A stretch of DNA of 64,000 bases from Acidobacteriaceae bacterium (lineage in GTDB: Bacteria > Acidobacteriota > Terriglobia > Terriglobales > Acidobacteriaceae): positions 124,261-188,260 of the forward strand of contig PLHW01000041.1 in NCBI GenBank assembly GCA_003139095.1. The letters are read 5' to 3'. This document shows positions 1 to 6,956 of this stretch, piece after piece. The notes beneath the pieces were generated by a model. It saw only the letters and a list, made by a program, of their open reading frames with translations, was not told the origin of the DNA and searched no databases. Position numbers and translations under genes: made by a program. How positions within the stretch are numbered: position 1 is the first letter of the stretch; the number at the start of each line of letters is the position of its first letter.

Positions 1-564
1 ACTCATGTTGTGCGCATATTGCCAGAGTGCCCAGCGGTTCAGCACAAACTTCCAGAAACTGGCGAGTTGCAGGCTGCCATCGGCCGCCTTGTAATAGCCC
101 ACCGGATACTGCATGAATGCGTCGGTCGCGATGATGAAGTAGCCGGAGACCCACGCGCCCACGCAAACCGCCACCGCTGAAAGCCAATGCGCGCGCGGGC
201 TGAGCCGCTTCTCTCCGAAGAGAAATAAACCGAGGAACGACGATTCCAGGAAAAAGGCAAACATGCCTTCCATGGCCAGCGTCTGCCCAATCACGCCGCC
301 CGCATAGCGCGAAAACACCGACCAGTTCGTGCCGAACTGAAATTCCATCGGAATGCCGGTCACCACGCCGAGCACGAAATTGATGCCAAAGATTTTCGCC
401 CAGAAGCGCGCCGCGTCGTTATACACCTTGTCGTTTCTGCGCAGAGCAATCGTTTTGAGCACCACGATGAGCAGCGCCAGTCCCATCGTGAGCTGCGGAA
501 ACAGGTAATGAAAGGTCGCGGTAAACGCGAAGTGCAGGCGATGTATTAAAAGCGCACTGTCCAT
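1..564 (-). CDS. cydA: Cytochrome bd ubiquinol oxidase subunit I, 3' truncated by window edge
   Basis: N-terminal 188 residues of the quinol-oxidising haem subunit of cytochrome bd, an integral inner-membrane terminal oxidase with high oxygen affinity. The start ATG at 564 gives MDSALLIHRLHFAFTATFHY; His19 sits where the family has its haem b595 ligand. The segments FGINFVLGVVTG, MEFQFGTNWS and EGMFAFFLESSF are CydA hallmarks, the last carrying the two conserved acidic residues of the proton path. The rest of the gene, and any cydB, lie left of position 1. The thioesterase gene just upstream on the same strand ends only 22 bp away, so the two may be co-transcribed. Identification is firm; only the 3' end is missing. 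Confidence 0.95.
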   Translation of the reverse strand, partial: MDSALLIHRLHFAFTATFHYLFPQLTMGLALLIVVLKTIALRRNDKVYNDAARFWAKIFGINFVLGVVTGIPMEFQFGTNWSVFSRYAGGVIGQTLAMEGMFAFFLESSFLGLFLFGEKRLSPRAHWLSAVAVCVGAWVSGYFIIATDAFMQYPVGYYKAADGSLQLASFWKFVLNRWALWQYAHNMS

Positions 565-586
565 AAATCGGCTCTCCGCTATCGGC

Positions 587-1117
587 TCAAGTTCGGTTCC
601 GATGCTTGCTCTCGGCCCTTCGAATCTCGCGGCGGCGCGCGGCGTCTTCATAGCGCCGCTTCTCGTCGGCCGTTTCTGGAATCACGGGCGCAACCAGCAC
701 GCGGTTTCCCGCCGCGTCGATCGTGACAAAGGTCAAGTACGCGGAGCTGACATGGCGTTTCTCGTCCGAACGATAGTTCTCGACCCAGACCTTGACCCCG
801 ACTTCCATGGAAGTGCGGAATACGCGGTTCACCGAGGAGCGCAGAATCACCAGATCGCCGACGCGCACCGGCACTAGAAAATCCATGTGGTCAATCGACG
901 CCGTCACCACCCACTGCCGCGAATGGCGGTGCGCCGCCAACGCCCCCGCCAGATCGATCCAATGCATCAGGCGCCCGCCCAGCAGAGCGTTGAGCGGGTT
1001 CGCGTCGTTCGGCAAAACAATTTCGGCCATCTCCGAGACCGAAGCCTGCACCGGCCGCGGGATTAACTTTTCTGCGCCGTGGTTCACGTTCGGGCTCGTG
1101 AGTTGAGTCTTCATCAT
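587..1117 (-). CDS. Acyl-CoA thioesterase, hotdog fold (YciA/BACH type)
   Basis: A 176-residue single-hotdog hydrolase that would cleave acyl-CoA thioesters to free fatty acid and CoA in the cytoplasm. The stretch NPLNALLGGRLMHWIDLAGA matches the substrate-loop and helix of the cytosolic acyl-CoA thioester hydrolase family, and SIDHMDFLVPVRVGD matches its second strand block. Length is normal for the family. Two consecutive ATG codons open the frame; a GAGGA ribosome site lies 3-6 bases upstream and favours the second. The charged C-terminal tail (about residues 150-176) is a common extension. It sits directly upstream of cydA. Substrate chain length cannot be read from sequence. Confidence 0.88.
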   Translation of the reverse strand: MMKTQLTSPNVNHGAEKLIPRPVQASVSEMAEIVLPNDANPLNALLGGRLMHWIDLAGALAAHRHSRQWVVTASIDHMDFLVPVRVGDLVILRSSVNRVFRTSMEVGVKVWVENYRSDEKRHVSSAYLTFVTIDAAGNRVLVAPVIPETADEKRRYEDAARRREIRRAESKHRNRT

Positions 1118-1194
1118 CGATCCTCGATCCGATTCTTCCCCAATCCCGTAGTTCCCTGGTCTAACACACCTTTGATCCGACTGTTCCTCGGGCC

Positions 1195-1674
1195 TTAGAT
1201 GAGAGCGCCCCTTTGCCGGACTCGATAGGCCTGCACATAACTTGCCGCCAGTCGTGTAATACGCGGATCGCCCGGCCGCTCGCGCCAGGCTTCGCTCCGA
1301 AGATCATAGGTCATCGTCCCATGATCAATCGGGGCATAGTCGCGTTCGCACGCGTACGCGAGCGTGATTTGCTCGGCGACTGCGCTCGTCACACAGAAGC
1401 GCACGGCGTCCCAGTCGCGATCCCGCGGAAGATGCGGACAATTTGTGGCGTAGCCCAAATTGCAGAAATCCCGAATCAACGTGAGGACGGGCACTGTCGC
1501 CAGTCCCGCCGGAACCGGCGACGATGGCGTCCCGCCCATTGCGATGTCCTGCGGCGCTTCATGCTCAGGCGCGCAGCATTCGCCCGTCCATCCCGCCCCC
1601 AGGGGCAATCGCGCCGGATGAGGCCAGGAGCCGTCATTCAATATCTCGCGCGGCACAAAATAAGGGCACGCCAA
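1195..1674 (-). CDS. Hypothetical protein, cysteine-containing
   Basis: A 159-residue protein of no family I recognise. It begins MACPYFVPRE and has cysteines at about 3, 33, 34, 71 and 80, including a CPHLPRDRDWDAVRFC stretch (about 80-95), so a metal- or cluster-binding role is possible but unproven. No signal peptide or membrane segment is apparent. The amino-acid composition is ordinary and non-repetitive, which argues against a shadow frame. It is transcribed divergently from the TPR gene at 1847, with a word-repeat hairpin array between them. Confidence 0.6.
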   Translation of the reverse strand: MACPYFVPREILNDGSWPHPARLPLGAGWTGECCAPEHEAPQDIAMGGTPSSPVPAGLATVPVLTLIRDFCNLGYATNCPHLPRDRDWDAVRFCVTSAVAEQITLAYACERDYAPIDHGTMTYDLRSEAWRERPGDPRITRLAASYVQAYRVRQRGALI

Positions 1675-1723
1675 AGCTGCTTTCCTCGGATCACGCTATT
1701 GTAAACTGCGAGGACGTATAGAC

Positions 1724-1845
1724 CAGCTCTCAGTCGTCAGCTCTCAGTCGTGAGTTCTCAACTCCCCATTTTCCCGGCGTAAACTCCCGCCAGGAAGCTT
1801 TGGGTTTCTAACCGAGAACTGAAGACTGACAACTGAGGACGTTCT
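1724..1845. repeat. Inverted array of CTCAGT/ACTGAG words (hairpin)
   Basis: The left arm (about 1725-1761) repeats CTCTCAGTCGT and GAGTTCTCAA; the right arm (about 1812-1840) repeats GAGAACTGA, GACTGACAACTGAG. The right arm is largely the reverse complement of the left, with about 50 bases between, so transcript or DNA could form an imperfect long hairpin. The same words recur at 3818, 5517 and 40675. Confidence 0.8.
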
Positions 1846-1846
1846 T

Positions 1847-2155
1847 ATGGACCGTATTGCCGCATTGACCGAAATTCTCGCCGCCAATCCTGAAGATGCA
1901 TTCGCACGCTACGGGCTGGCGATGGAATACTCCAAGACCGGCGACATCGACCGCGCGCTCGCGGAATTCAAGACGTTGCTCGAAAAAAATCCCGACTATA
2001 CTCCCGGATATTTCATGGCTGCGCAGACCCTGGCAACCGCCGAGCGCGTCGACGAAGCCAGGCGCATGCTCGTTGATGGCATCAGCAGCGCCCGCCGCAC
2101 CGGCAACCAGCACGCCCAGTCCGAGATGACCGCGATGCTCGAAGAACTCAAGTGA
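1847..2155 (+). CDS. Small tetratricopeptide (TPR) protein
   Basis: A 102-residue cytoplasmic protein made almost entirely of TPR helices, roughly three units: about 4-20 (LTEILAANPEDAFARYGLA), 21-54 and 55-90. The PEDAFARYGLAMEYSKTGD and NPDYTPGYFMAAQTLA segments have the small/large residue spacing of TPR consensus. Such proteins act as protein-interaction scaffolds, and the partner is unknown. No signal peptide. The hairpin array upstream ends two bases before the start. The next gene is 400 bp away behind its own riboswitch, so this is probably a single-gene unit. Confidence 0.8.
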   Translation: MDRIAALTEILAANPEDAFARYGLAMEYSKTGDIDRALAEFKTLLEKNPDYTPGYFMAAQTLATAERVDEARRMLVDGISSARRTGNQHAQSEMTAMLEELK

Positions 2156-2255
2156 GATCAGAGGTTCGAGGTCAGATCCGAGGTGAAAACACCAGGCTGC
2201 CAGGACAAATGTAAGCTGTGAAATCCTTAGAATCCTTCATTTTCGTCGAAACTCC

Positions 2256-2282
2256 TTGACAGACCGCCCGGTCGGTTATAAG
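2256..2282 (+). promoter_or_regulatory. Promoter with palindromic operator-like core before the SAM riboswitch
   Basis: A perfect -35 TTGACA (2256-2261) and a -10-like TATAAG (2277-2282) are 15 bases apart, slightly short for sigma-70. Between them lies ACCGCCCGGTCGGT (2263-2276), a 12/14 imperfect palindrome of the ACCGnCCGGnCGGT type seen in TetR-family operators. A repressor bound there would block the promoter. The repressor is not in the window. Confidence 0.55.
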
Positions 2283-2314
2283 ATCCATTCCCAAGTTTGC
2301 TCGAAGTGAGCAAA

Positions 2315-2437
2315 CCGGAATTTCATGCAGAGTGGCTGAGGGACGAGCCCAGAGACGCCACGGCAACCGGGTCGCGATCATCTATCGCCATTGCAGGTGC
2401 CAACTCTCGCCCGGTAACGGGGACCATGAGATTCGGG
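2315..2437 (+). promoter_or_regulatory. SAM-I (S-box) riboswitch aptamer
   Basis: The conserved S-box core is present: GAGGGACGAGCCC, then GCCACGGCAACC (near 2339-2368), then GGTGCCAACTC (2396-2406). The closing P1 helix is clear: CCGGAATTTCAT (2315-2326) pairs with ATGAGATTCGGG (2426-2437) with one mismatch and one G-U. In this family S-adenosylmethionine binding stabilises P1 and turns the downstream gene off. The gene 120 bp downstream is threonine-synthase-like, so its product is predicted to be made when SAM or methionine is scarce. Confidence 0.92.
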
Positions 2438-2470
2438 TAAGCGAACGATATTGATTTCGCATCTCCCGAG

Positions 2471-2499
2471 CCTCTTTTCCTACCCGGAAAAGGGGTTTT
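2471..2499 (+). terminator. Riboswitch expression-platform terminator
   Basis: CCTCTTTTCC (2471-2480) pairs with GGAAAAGGGG (2486-2495) across the loop taccc, followed by TTTT. It lies between aptamer and coding region, as expected for SAM-triggered premature termination. The P1 3' strand TCGGG can alternatively pair with CCCGA just before the stem, a candidate antiterminator contact. Confidence 0.8.
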
Positions 2500-2558
2500 G
2501 TCGTACACGGGGAATTTTTCCCGGCTCGTCCCGCCGCCACAGAAAGAGAAGTTGCAGG

Positions 2559-3815
2559 ATGACGACGAGCACGTACCAGCTCCGCTGCCGCGAATGCGGT
2601 AAGACCTTCGATAACCAGCCGCGCTCGGTTTGCGAGTGCTTCTCTCCGCTCGAAGTTACCTACGATTACGATTCTCTCAAGAAGAATGTTTCGCGCGAGC
2701 TTTTCGCGTCGCGCGCCGAGAACATCTGGCGCTATCGCGAACTGCTGCCGCTGCCGCCGGGATTTACGCCTTCGCTGCCCGTCGGGTTCACGCCGCTGGT
2801 GAGCGCGCCGCGCCTCGGAGAAAAGATCGGCTCGCGCGGACTCCACATTAAAAATGACGCCGTGTGTTTGCCGACCTTGAGCTTTAAAGATCGCGTGGTC
2901 GCAGTCGCGCTGGCCAATGCACGCGGCTTTGGCTTCGAAACGGTGGCGTGTTCTTCGACCGGCAACCTGGCGAACGCGGTGGCGGCGCAGGCGGCCCGCG
3001 ACGGCTTCAAGGCGTGGGTTTTCATTCCCGCCGATCTCGAGCCCGCGAAGATCCTCGGAACCCACGTGTTCGGCGCGGAAGTCGTCCGTATCAACGGCAG
3101 CTACGATCACGTGAATCGCTTGTGCTCGCAAATTGCCGACGAGCATAACTGGGGATTCGTGAACGTGAATCTGCGCCCCTATTATGCGGAGGGCTCGAAG
3201 ACCGTCGGCTACGAGATCGCCGAGCAACTCGGCTGGCGCTTGCCGGATAACGTGGTCGTGCCGATGGCCGGCGGATCGCTGATTACAAAAATCAAGAAGG
3301 CGTTCGACGAGTTGATTCTTCTCGGCTTGGTTGAGCCGAAGCAGGTGCGCTTCTTTGGCGCGCAGGCGTCCGGCTGCTCCCCGATTTCGACGGCCATCAA
3401 GCAGTACAGCAGCGAGATCGAGCCGCAAAGGCCGAAGACGATTGCGCGCTCGCTCGCCATCGGCAATCCCGCCGACGGTCACTACGCGATCAAGGCAATC
3501 ACCAAAAGCGGCGGATGGTCGGAGGATATTTCCGATCCCGAGGTCGTCAACTCGATTCAACTACTGGCGCAAACCGAAGGCATTTTCACCGAGACTGCGG
3601 GCGGCGTGACGGTAGGCGTAGCGCGCAAATTGATCCAGCAGGACCGCATTCTGCCGGATGAGACAACCGTGCTCTGCATCACGGGCAACGGACTGAAGAC
3701 GACCGACGTGCTCGCCGACAAGTTCCAGGCGGACAAGCCGATTGCGGCGAAGCTCAGCGAGTTCGAAGCATATCTCGCGGCGAAAAATACCGACTTGCCG
3801 GCGGCCGTGGCCTAA
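2559..3815 (+). CDS. thrC: Threonine synthase family PLP enzyme under SAM riboswitch control
   Basis: 418 residues. An N-terminal zinc-ribbon-like motif (C10, C13, C25, C27) precedes a fold-type II PLP enzyme: Lys110 in LPTLSFKDR is the Schiff-base lysine, SSTGN at 132-136 is the phosphate/cofactor loop, and PMAGGSL follows around 230. The classic reaction is O-phosphohomoserine to threonine. The ATG at 2559 starts just before the zinc ribbon; the frame is open further upstream but that part is riboswitch. The SAM-I riboswitch and the downstream MoaD/ThiS-like gene do not fit plain threonine synthesis. They suggest a sulfhydrylase-like use of O-phosphohomoserine with a protein thiocarboxylate, making homocysteine. 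Family assignment is firm; that activity is inference. Confidence 0.88.
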   Translation: MTTSTYQLRCRECGKTFDNQPRSVCECFSPLEVTYDYDSLKKNVSRELFASRAENIWRYRELLPLPPGFTPSLPVGFTPLVSAPRLGEKIGSRGLHIKNDAVCLPTLSFKDRVVAVALANARGFGFETVACSSTGNLANAVAAQAARDGFKAWVFIPADLEPAKILGTHVFGAEVVRINGSYDHVNRLCSQIADEHNWGFVNVNLRPYYAEGSKTVGYEIAEQLGWRLPDNVVVPMAGGSLITKIKKAFDELILLGLVEPKQVRFFGAQASGCSPISTAIKQYSSEIEPQRPKTIARSLAIGNPADGHYAIKAITKSGGWSEDISDPEVVNSIQLLAQTEGIFTETAGGVTVGVARKLIQQDRILPDETTVLCITGNGLKTTDVLADKFQADKPIAAKLSEFEAYLAAKNTDLPAAVA

Positions 3816-3817
3816 CG

Positions 3818-3884
3818 ACAGTTCTCAGTTACCAGTTTCTACCTCGGGGCTTTCTGAGAACTGAGAGCCGGTAACCGCGAACTC
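3818..3884. repeat. Word-repeat hairpin between thrC and moaD-like gene
   Basis: AGTTCTCAGTTACCAG on the left pairs (13 of 16) with the reverse complement of CCGGTAACCGCGAACT on the right; the additional words CTGAGAACTGAGAG lie between. It belongs to the same family as 1724-1845. It lies inside the thrC-moaD transcription unit, ending about 7 bp before the moaD ribosome site. Confidence 0.75.
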
Positions 3885-3899
3885 TATAAAGGAGATTTT

Positions 3900-4184
3900 A
3901 TGAGCATTACTGTACAAATTCCGAGCGCGTTGCGGCGTCTTACGGGTGGCGCTCCCCATTTGACGTGCGAAGCCGCGAACCTGCATGAACTGTTTGCCGC
4001 GCTCGACGGAAAGTTCCCGGATCTGAAGTCCCATCTGCGCGACGAAGCCGGCGAGGTCCGCCGCTTCCTGAATATCTATGTGAACGAGGAAGACATACGC
4101 TTCCTGGGCGGCGCGTCGTATGCATTTCAGGAGGGCGACGAGGTCCTGCTGGTGCCTTCGATCGCTGGCGGCAGGGATCGGTGA
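3900..4184 (+). CDS. MoaD/ThiS/CysO-like ubiquitin-fold sulfur carrier
   Basis: A 94-residue beta-grasp protein. It has the family's order: strand SITVQIPSALRRLTGG, helix NLHELFAALDGKFPDL, NIYVNEEDIRFLGG, and the C-terminal block GDEVLLVPSIAGG. The diglycine (about 90-91) is the site that E1-like enzymes adenylate and convert to thiocarboxylate. Here it is followed by three residues (RDR), so a protease would have to expose it, as JAMM peptidases do in CysO-like pathways. A GGAG site sits 6 bases before the ATG. Location behind the riboswitch-controlled PLP enzyme points to a sulfur donor role in homocysteine or cysteine synthesis instead of molybdopterin. Fold assignment is strong; the role is inferred. 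Confidence 0.85.
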   Translation: MSITVQIPSALRRLTGGAPHLTCEAANLHELFAALDGKFPDLKSHLRDEAGEVRRFLNIYVNEEDIRFLGGASYAFQEGDEVLLVPSIAGGRDR

Positions 4185-4276
4185 CTTCAGTTGCCTCAGC
4201 CTTCAGCGGCGCAGCCTCACAGCCGCGCGTGATTCGGGTCACTTCTTAGGCCTGCATCCGCTACTAGGCTTGAGTT

Positions 4277-4780
4277 ATGCGCCTCAAGCAGAATTCGTGG
4301 AACGCGGTCGTGGTGAGAAAATCGTGGGCAAACCTGCGGGCGATTCGCGCCTTCCTGCGCGATGCCGCGCCGCAAGACGTTCAGGACGGAAACGGTGAAT
4401 CTCATTCGCCCCGCAACGGCCAGACTCGCGAAGCGCGCGCGGGCCGCTTCACAGATTCGGGAAATGGCAGGCGGAAAGCCCACTCCCCAGAGACAGAACG
4501 GACCTTGCATCTGGACCGCGATTCACACGCGGACGATTACGCCACAGAAACCGCCGATGATGGCCATACCATCCTCGCGCGCGTGCTCGACGACACCGAC
4601 GAACGCGGTCTCTGGATCGAGCTGAACACCAAAGAACACGAGAAGAATCCCGCGGTCGAACTCCAGGCAATGATGATTCCGTGGCACGCGGTGCTCGCGG
4701 TCGTGGCGGCCGACGATTTCGGCGCCGCGGCAGAGCAAGTCGAGAAACTTCGCTTCACGCTAAGCACAAGCTCGCGTTAG
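4277..4780 (+). CDS. Hypothetical protein, C-terminal half more credible
   Basis: A 167-residue frame with no recognised family. The C-terminal part, from about residue 95 (GHTILARVLDDTDERGLWIE) through IPWHAVLAVVAADDF, reads like a folded small domain with alternating hydrophobic positions. The N-terminal 60 residues are rich in Arg, Asn and Gly and look less natural. A second frame is open across the same stretch (4362-4625), so a later start or a frameshift is possible. No signal peptide. It converges on the lipoprotein gene, with a terminator between. Confidence 0.4.
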   Translation: MRLKQNSWNAVVVRKSWANLRAIRAFLRDAAPQDVQDGNGESHSPRNGQTREARAGRFTDSGNGRRKAHSPETERTLHLDRDSHADDYATETADDGHTILARVLDDTDERGLWIELNTKEHEKNPAVELQAMMIPWHAVLAVVAADDFGAAAEQVEKLRFTLSTSSR

Positions 4781-4805
4781 CCCGGCGGGAACGAAATCCT
4801 CCGCA

Positions 4806-4851
4806 GAAAAAAAGCAGGGATCCGCACACTCTGACTCACTCGATCCCTGCC
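4806..4851 (-). terminator. Intrinsic terminator of the DUF4440-like lipoprotein gene
   Basis: Read on the minus strand, GCAGGGATC (4850-4842) pairs with GATCCCTGC (4822-4814) around a 19-base loop, followed by seven T (4813-4807). It lies 11 bases after the stop codon of the gene at 4862. Confidence 0.85.
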
Positions 4852-4861
4852 CGCTCCAAAT

Positions 4862-5365
4862 CTACATCGCCGAATCGGAATTAAAGGTATCGGCGATCGC
4901 TTTCCAGCTTCCATCGGCCTGCTTGGTGTAGACGGTCAAATACTTTCCATGCTCGGTCACCGGTTTTTTCGTCTTCGGATTCGTCATGGTCATGGTGTAT
5001 GTGCCCTCCGAATAGACCATGTCTCCTCCCTTTGAGGCCATCATGCGTGTGGACGAGAACGTCAGCGCGAAATTGGGATCGGCGAGCATCGGCGTCATCG
5101 CCGCTTTGAGCGCTTCTTTCCCATTCACGGTTGGCGCGCCCGGATAAAGTCCCGATCCGTCTTCTGTGAAATAGCTTGCCCATTTTGCGGGATCCTTGGT
5201 GGCCGCATCTTTCACCCAGGCCGCTTCCACATCTTTGACGGCTTGCATATCGGCGGCGCGCGTGTCAGGCGGCGCAGCGGGAGCCGCCGCAGGCGCGACC
5301 GAATTCGAGCATCCAATGGCGGCCAGGCACAGAATCACGGCTAACATCGGCAAAGTGAAACGCAT
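4862..5365 (-). CDS. SnoaL/DUF4440-like lipoprotein
   Basis: 167 residues starting at the ATG at 5365, preceded by a strong AAGGAGG. A lipoprotein signal is clear: hydrophobic MRFTLPMLAVILCLAA, then IGC with Cys19 as the lipidation site. After an Ala/Pro linker (20-35) comes an NTF2-like fold: QAVKDVEAAWVKDAATKD, FTEDGSGLYPGAPTVNGKEA and ADGSWKAIADTFNSD match the SnoaL-like/DUF4440 pattern. These domains often bind small ligands or act as isomerases; no catalytic role can be assigned here. It would be anchored at the cell envelope. It lies downstream of fabG but behind its own ribosome site and a 200 bp gap. Confidence 0.85.
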   Translation of the reverse strand: MRFTLPMLAVILCLAAIGCSNSVAPAAAPAAPPDTRAADMQAVKDVEAAWVKDAATKDPAKWASYFTEDGSGLYPGAPTVNGKEALKAAMTPMLADPNFALTFSSTRMMASKGGDMVYSEGTYTMTMTNPKTKKPVTEHGKYLTVYTKQADGSWKAIADTFNSDSAM

Positions 5366-5516
5366 GTTCTCCCTCCTTAATTCTTCGTGGGTTTCGCGGG
5401 ACCGCGAGGCCCGCGACATTATACCTCCCTGCGCTTGGATCGGCTTCCCAGACTTCGACTTTCGGGGATTAAGATGCGAAAGTTCTGGAATGGACCAGCG
5501 ATCGGCATCGCGCTAC

Positions 5517-5560
5517 GGTTTTACTGATAGCTGAAAACTGAGAGCTGAGAACTTCAAACG
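5517..5560. repeat. Short ACTGAGAG/GCTGAGAAC word array
   Basis: The words AGCTGAAAACTGAGAG and CTGAGAACTTC follow in direct succession just downstream of the fabG stop codon. It is the single-arm version of the 1724 and 3818 family; no clear second arm is visible. Confidence 0.6.
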
Positions 5561-5565
5561 CACCC

Positions 5566-6309
5566 TTACCCCATCAGCATGCCGCCGTTTACATTCAGCA
5601 CGTGCCCGGTAATGTATGCAGCCTCCTCGGAGGCGAGGAAAGTTACGGCGTTCGCTACGTCGTCGGGAGTGCCCACTCGTCCGAGCGGAATCTGCTTCAG
5701 CGCGGTCTGCTTGAACTCGTCGCTCAGCCCCGCCGTCATGTTGGTTTCGATGAAGCCCGGCGCGACGGCATTGCACGTAATGCTGCGCGAGGCGACCTCG
5801 CGGGCGATGGCCATCGTCAGTCCCAACAGCCCAGCCTTGGAAGCTGCGTAGTTCGCCTGGCCCGCTTGGCCGGTCCGCCCGAATACGCTGCTGATGTTGA
5901 TGATGCGGCCCCAGCGCTGCTTGAGCATCGATGGAATGACCTGCTGGATCGCGAGGTAGGCCGACGTGAGGTTGGTGGCCAGCACGGCGTCCCAGTCGGC
6001 GCGCTTCATCCGCATCACCAACTGATCGCGCGTGATGCCGGCGTTGTTGACGAGGATGTCGATTTTGCCGAAGTGCGCAAGCGCGGCCTTGATGCCCGCT
6101 TTGACCTGCTCTTCGTCGGCGACGTCCATGGCGAACGCGGCGGCCTTCGCGCCAGTCGATGCGATCTCGGCGACCAACTCATCGAGTTTCTGCGCATTTC
6201 GCGCGGCAACGGCAACGCTCGCTCCGTTACGAGCCAGATGCAGCGCGCAAGCGCGGCCGATTCCTTGCGAGGCGCCGGTAACCAGCGCAACCCGTCCTTC
6301 AAGGTTCAT
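5566..6309 (-). CDS. fabG: 3-oxoacyl-ACP reductase FabG
   Basis: A 247-residue classical short-chain dehydrogenase that reduces 3-oxoacyl-ACP with NADPH in fatty-acid elongation. TGASQGIG at the N-terminus is the Rossmann nucleotide loop, NNAG follows at about 90, the catalytic Ser is in INISSVFG and Tyr/Lys in NYAASKAG (about 153-157), and the end TGHVLNVNGGM is typical of FabG. The start ATG at 6309 has AGGGAG upstream. The frame stays open further upstream but without family sequence. fabG usually sits next to fabD and acpP; here fabD is 34 kb away, so this copy is unlinked. Other SDRs of similar sequence exist, but the match is close to true FabG. Confidence 0.9.
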   Translation of the reverse strand: MNLEGRVALVTGASQGIGRACALHLARNGASVAVAARNAQKLDELVAEIASTGAKAAAFAMDVADEEQVKAGIKAALAHFGKIDILVNNAGITRDQLVMRMKRADWDAVLATNLTSAYLAIQQVIPSMLKQRWGRIINISSVFGRTGQAGQANYAASKAGLLGLTMAIAREVASRSITCNAVAPGFIETNMTAGLSDEFKQTALKQIPLGRVGTPDDVANAVTFLASEEAAYITGHVLNVNGGMLMG

Positions 6310-6956
6310 GAGAACTCCCTGGAACGGGGAATTATAAATAAAGCCGCGCGCCGAAACGCGGAAGTCTTGAAGTTCAATCTGTGAGCACTCTCGTGAGCTC
6401 CGGTCAGTCTCCTTTTCAAACGAACTCAGTACCAAAGCGCGATGCGGCTTTCACAGTTGGCATAAACTTGTGATCGCCTCCGCTCGGCGGTTTGGCCTGC
6501 ATCGTTGGACTCGACGTTCGTTGGCTCGACGTTCCTAGTCCTGCAGCTCCATATTGGAACTCAGGCGCTCGTGTTGGGGACCCCCCTCTCCCCGGTCTTT
6601 TGGAATCAAAGACTTGGACATGGAAAGCGCCAGGTCTTTGAGTTTAAAGGTGTTACCAGTAAAGTCTTTATTTTTTAATGAGTTAGGAAGTCTCCCCGCC
6701 GAGTCGCAACATTTCGATTCTTTTCTCCTCTGCTTCACGGCCTCAGCCGTTCCGAGTTCTCACCTCGTAAATTTGTCAAAGACCGAGCGACCACGGGTGC
6801 GCTTAGCACCTGCTTATATTTTATCAAGCGATGTCAACCGAGATGCGGTAGTTTGGTCGAACTCTGCGATGAGACCGATTAGCGAGTTGTCCCTCCGTCG
6901 CGGTTACGGTAAACCGTGAAGCCGTTCTGCATCGCACGCGCCTTTGGCGATTTGCT
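6310..6956. other. 647 bp non-coding stretch holding the fabG upstream region and a dispersed element
   Basis: No convincing gene is seen on either strand. The left third (6310-6540) is the fabG 5' region. The centre holds copy 1 of the C-run/AT-rich element (6577-6692). The right part (6700-6956) is AT-richer than the surroundings and runs to the stop codon of the response regulator. No tRNA-like cloverleaf was seen. Confidence 0.5.
6577..6692 (+). repeat. Dispersed AT-rich intergenic element, copy 1
   Basis: It opens with GGGACCCCCCTCTCCCC, then TGGAATCAAAGACTT, then GCCAGGTCTTTGAG and AAAGTCTTTATTTTTTAATG. The same succession occurs, inverted, at 45600-45822 and more diverged at 59990-60306. 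The repeated AAAGACTT/AAGTCTTT words could pair with each other. Confidence 0.75.

Noticed and set aside
2382-3560. 392-codon open frame on the minus strand across thrC
   Set aside because: It is antisense to a clear PLP enzyme, has Arg/Ala/Gly-biased composition and no motif. GC-rich codon bias creates such shadows.
4362-4625. Alternative 87-codon frame overlapping the hypothetical gene at 4277
   Set aside because: The longer frame has a more protein-like C-terminal half; the alternative lacks any structured segment, though a frameshift cannot be excluded.
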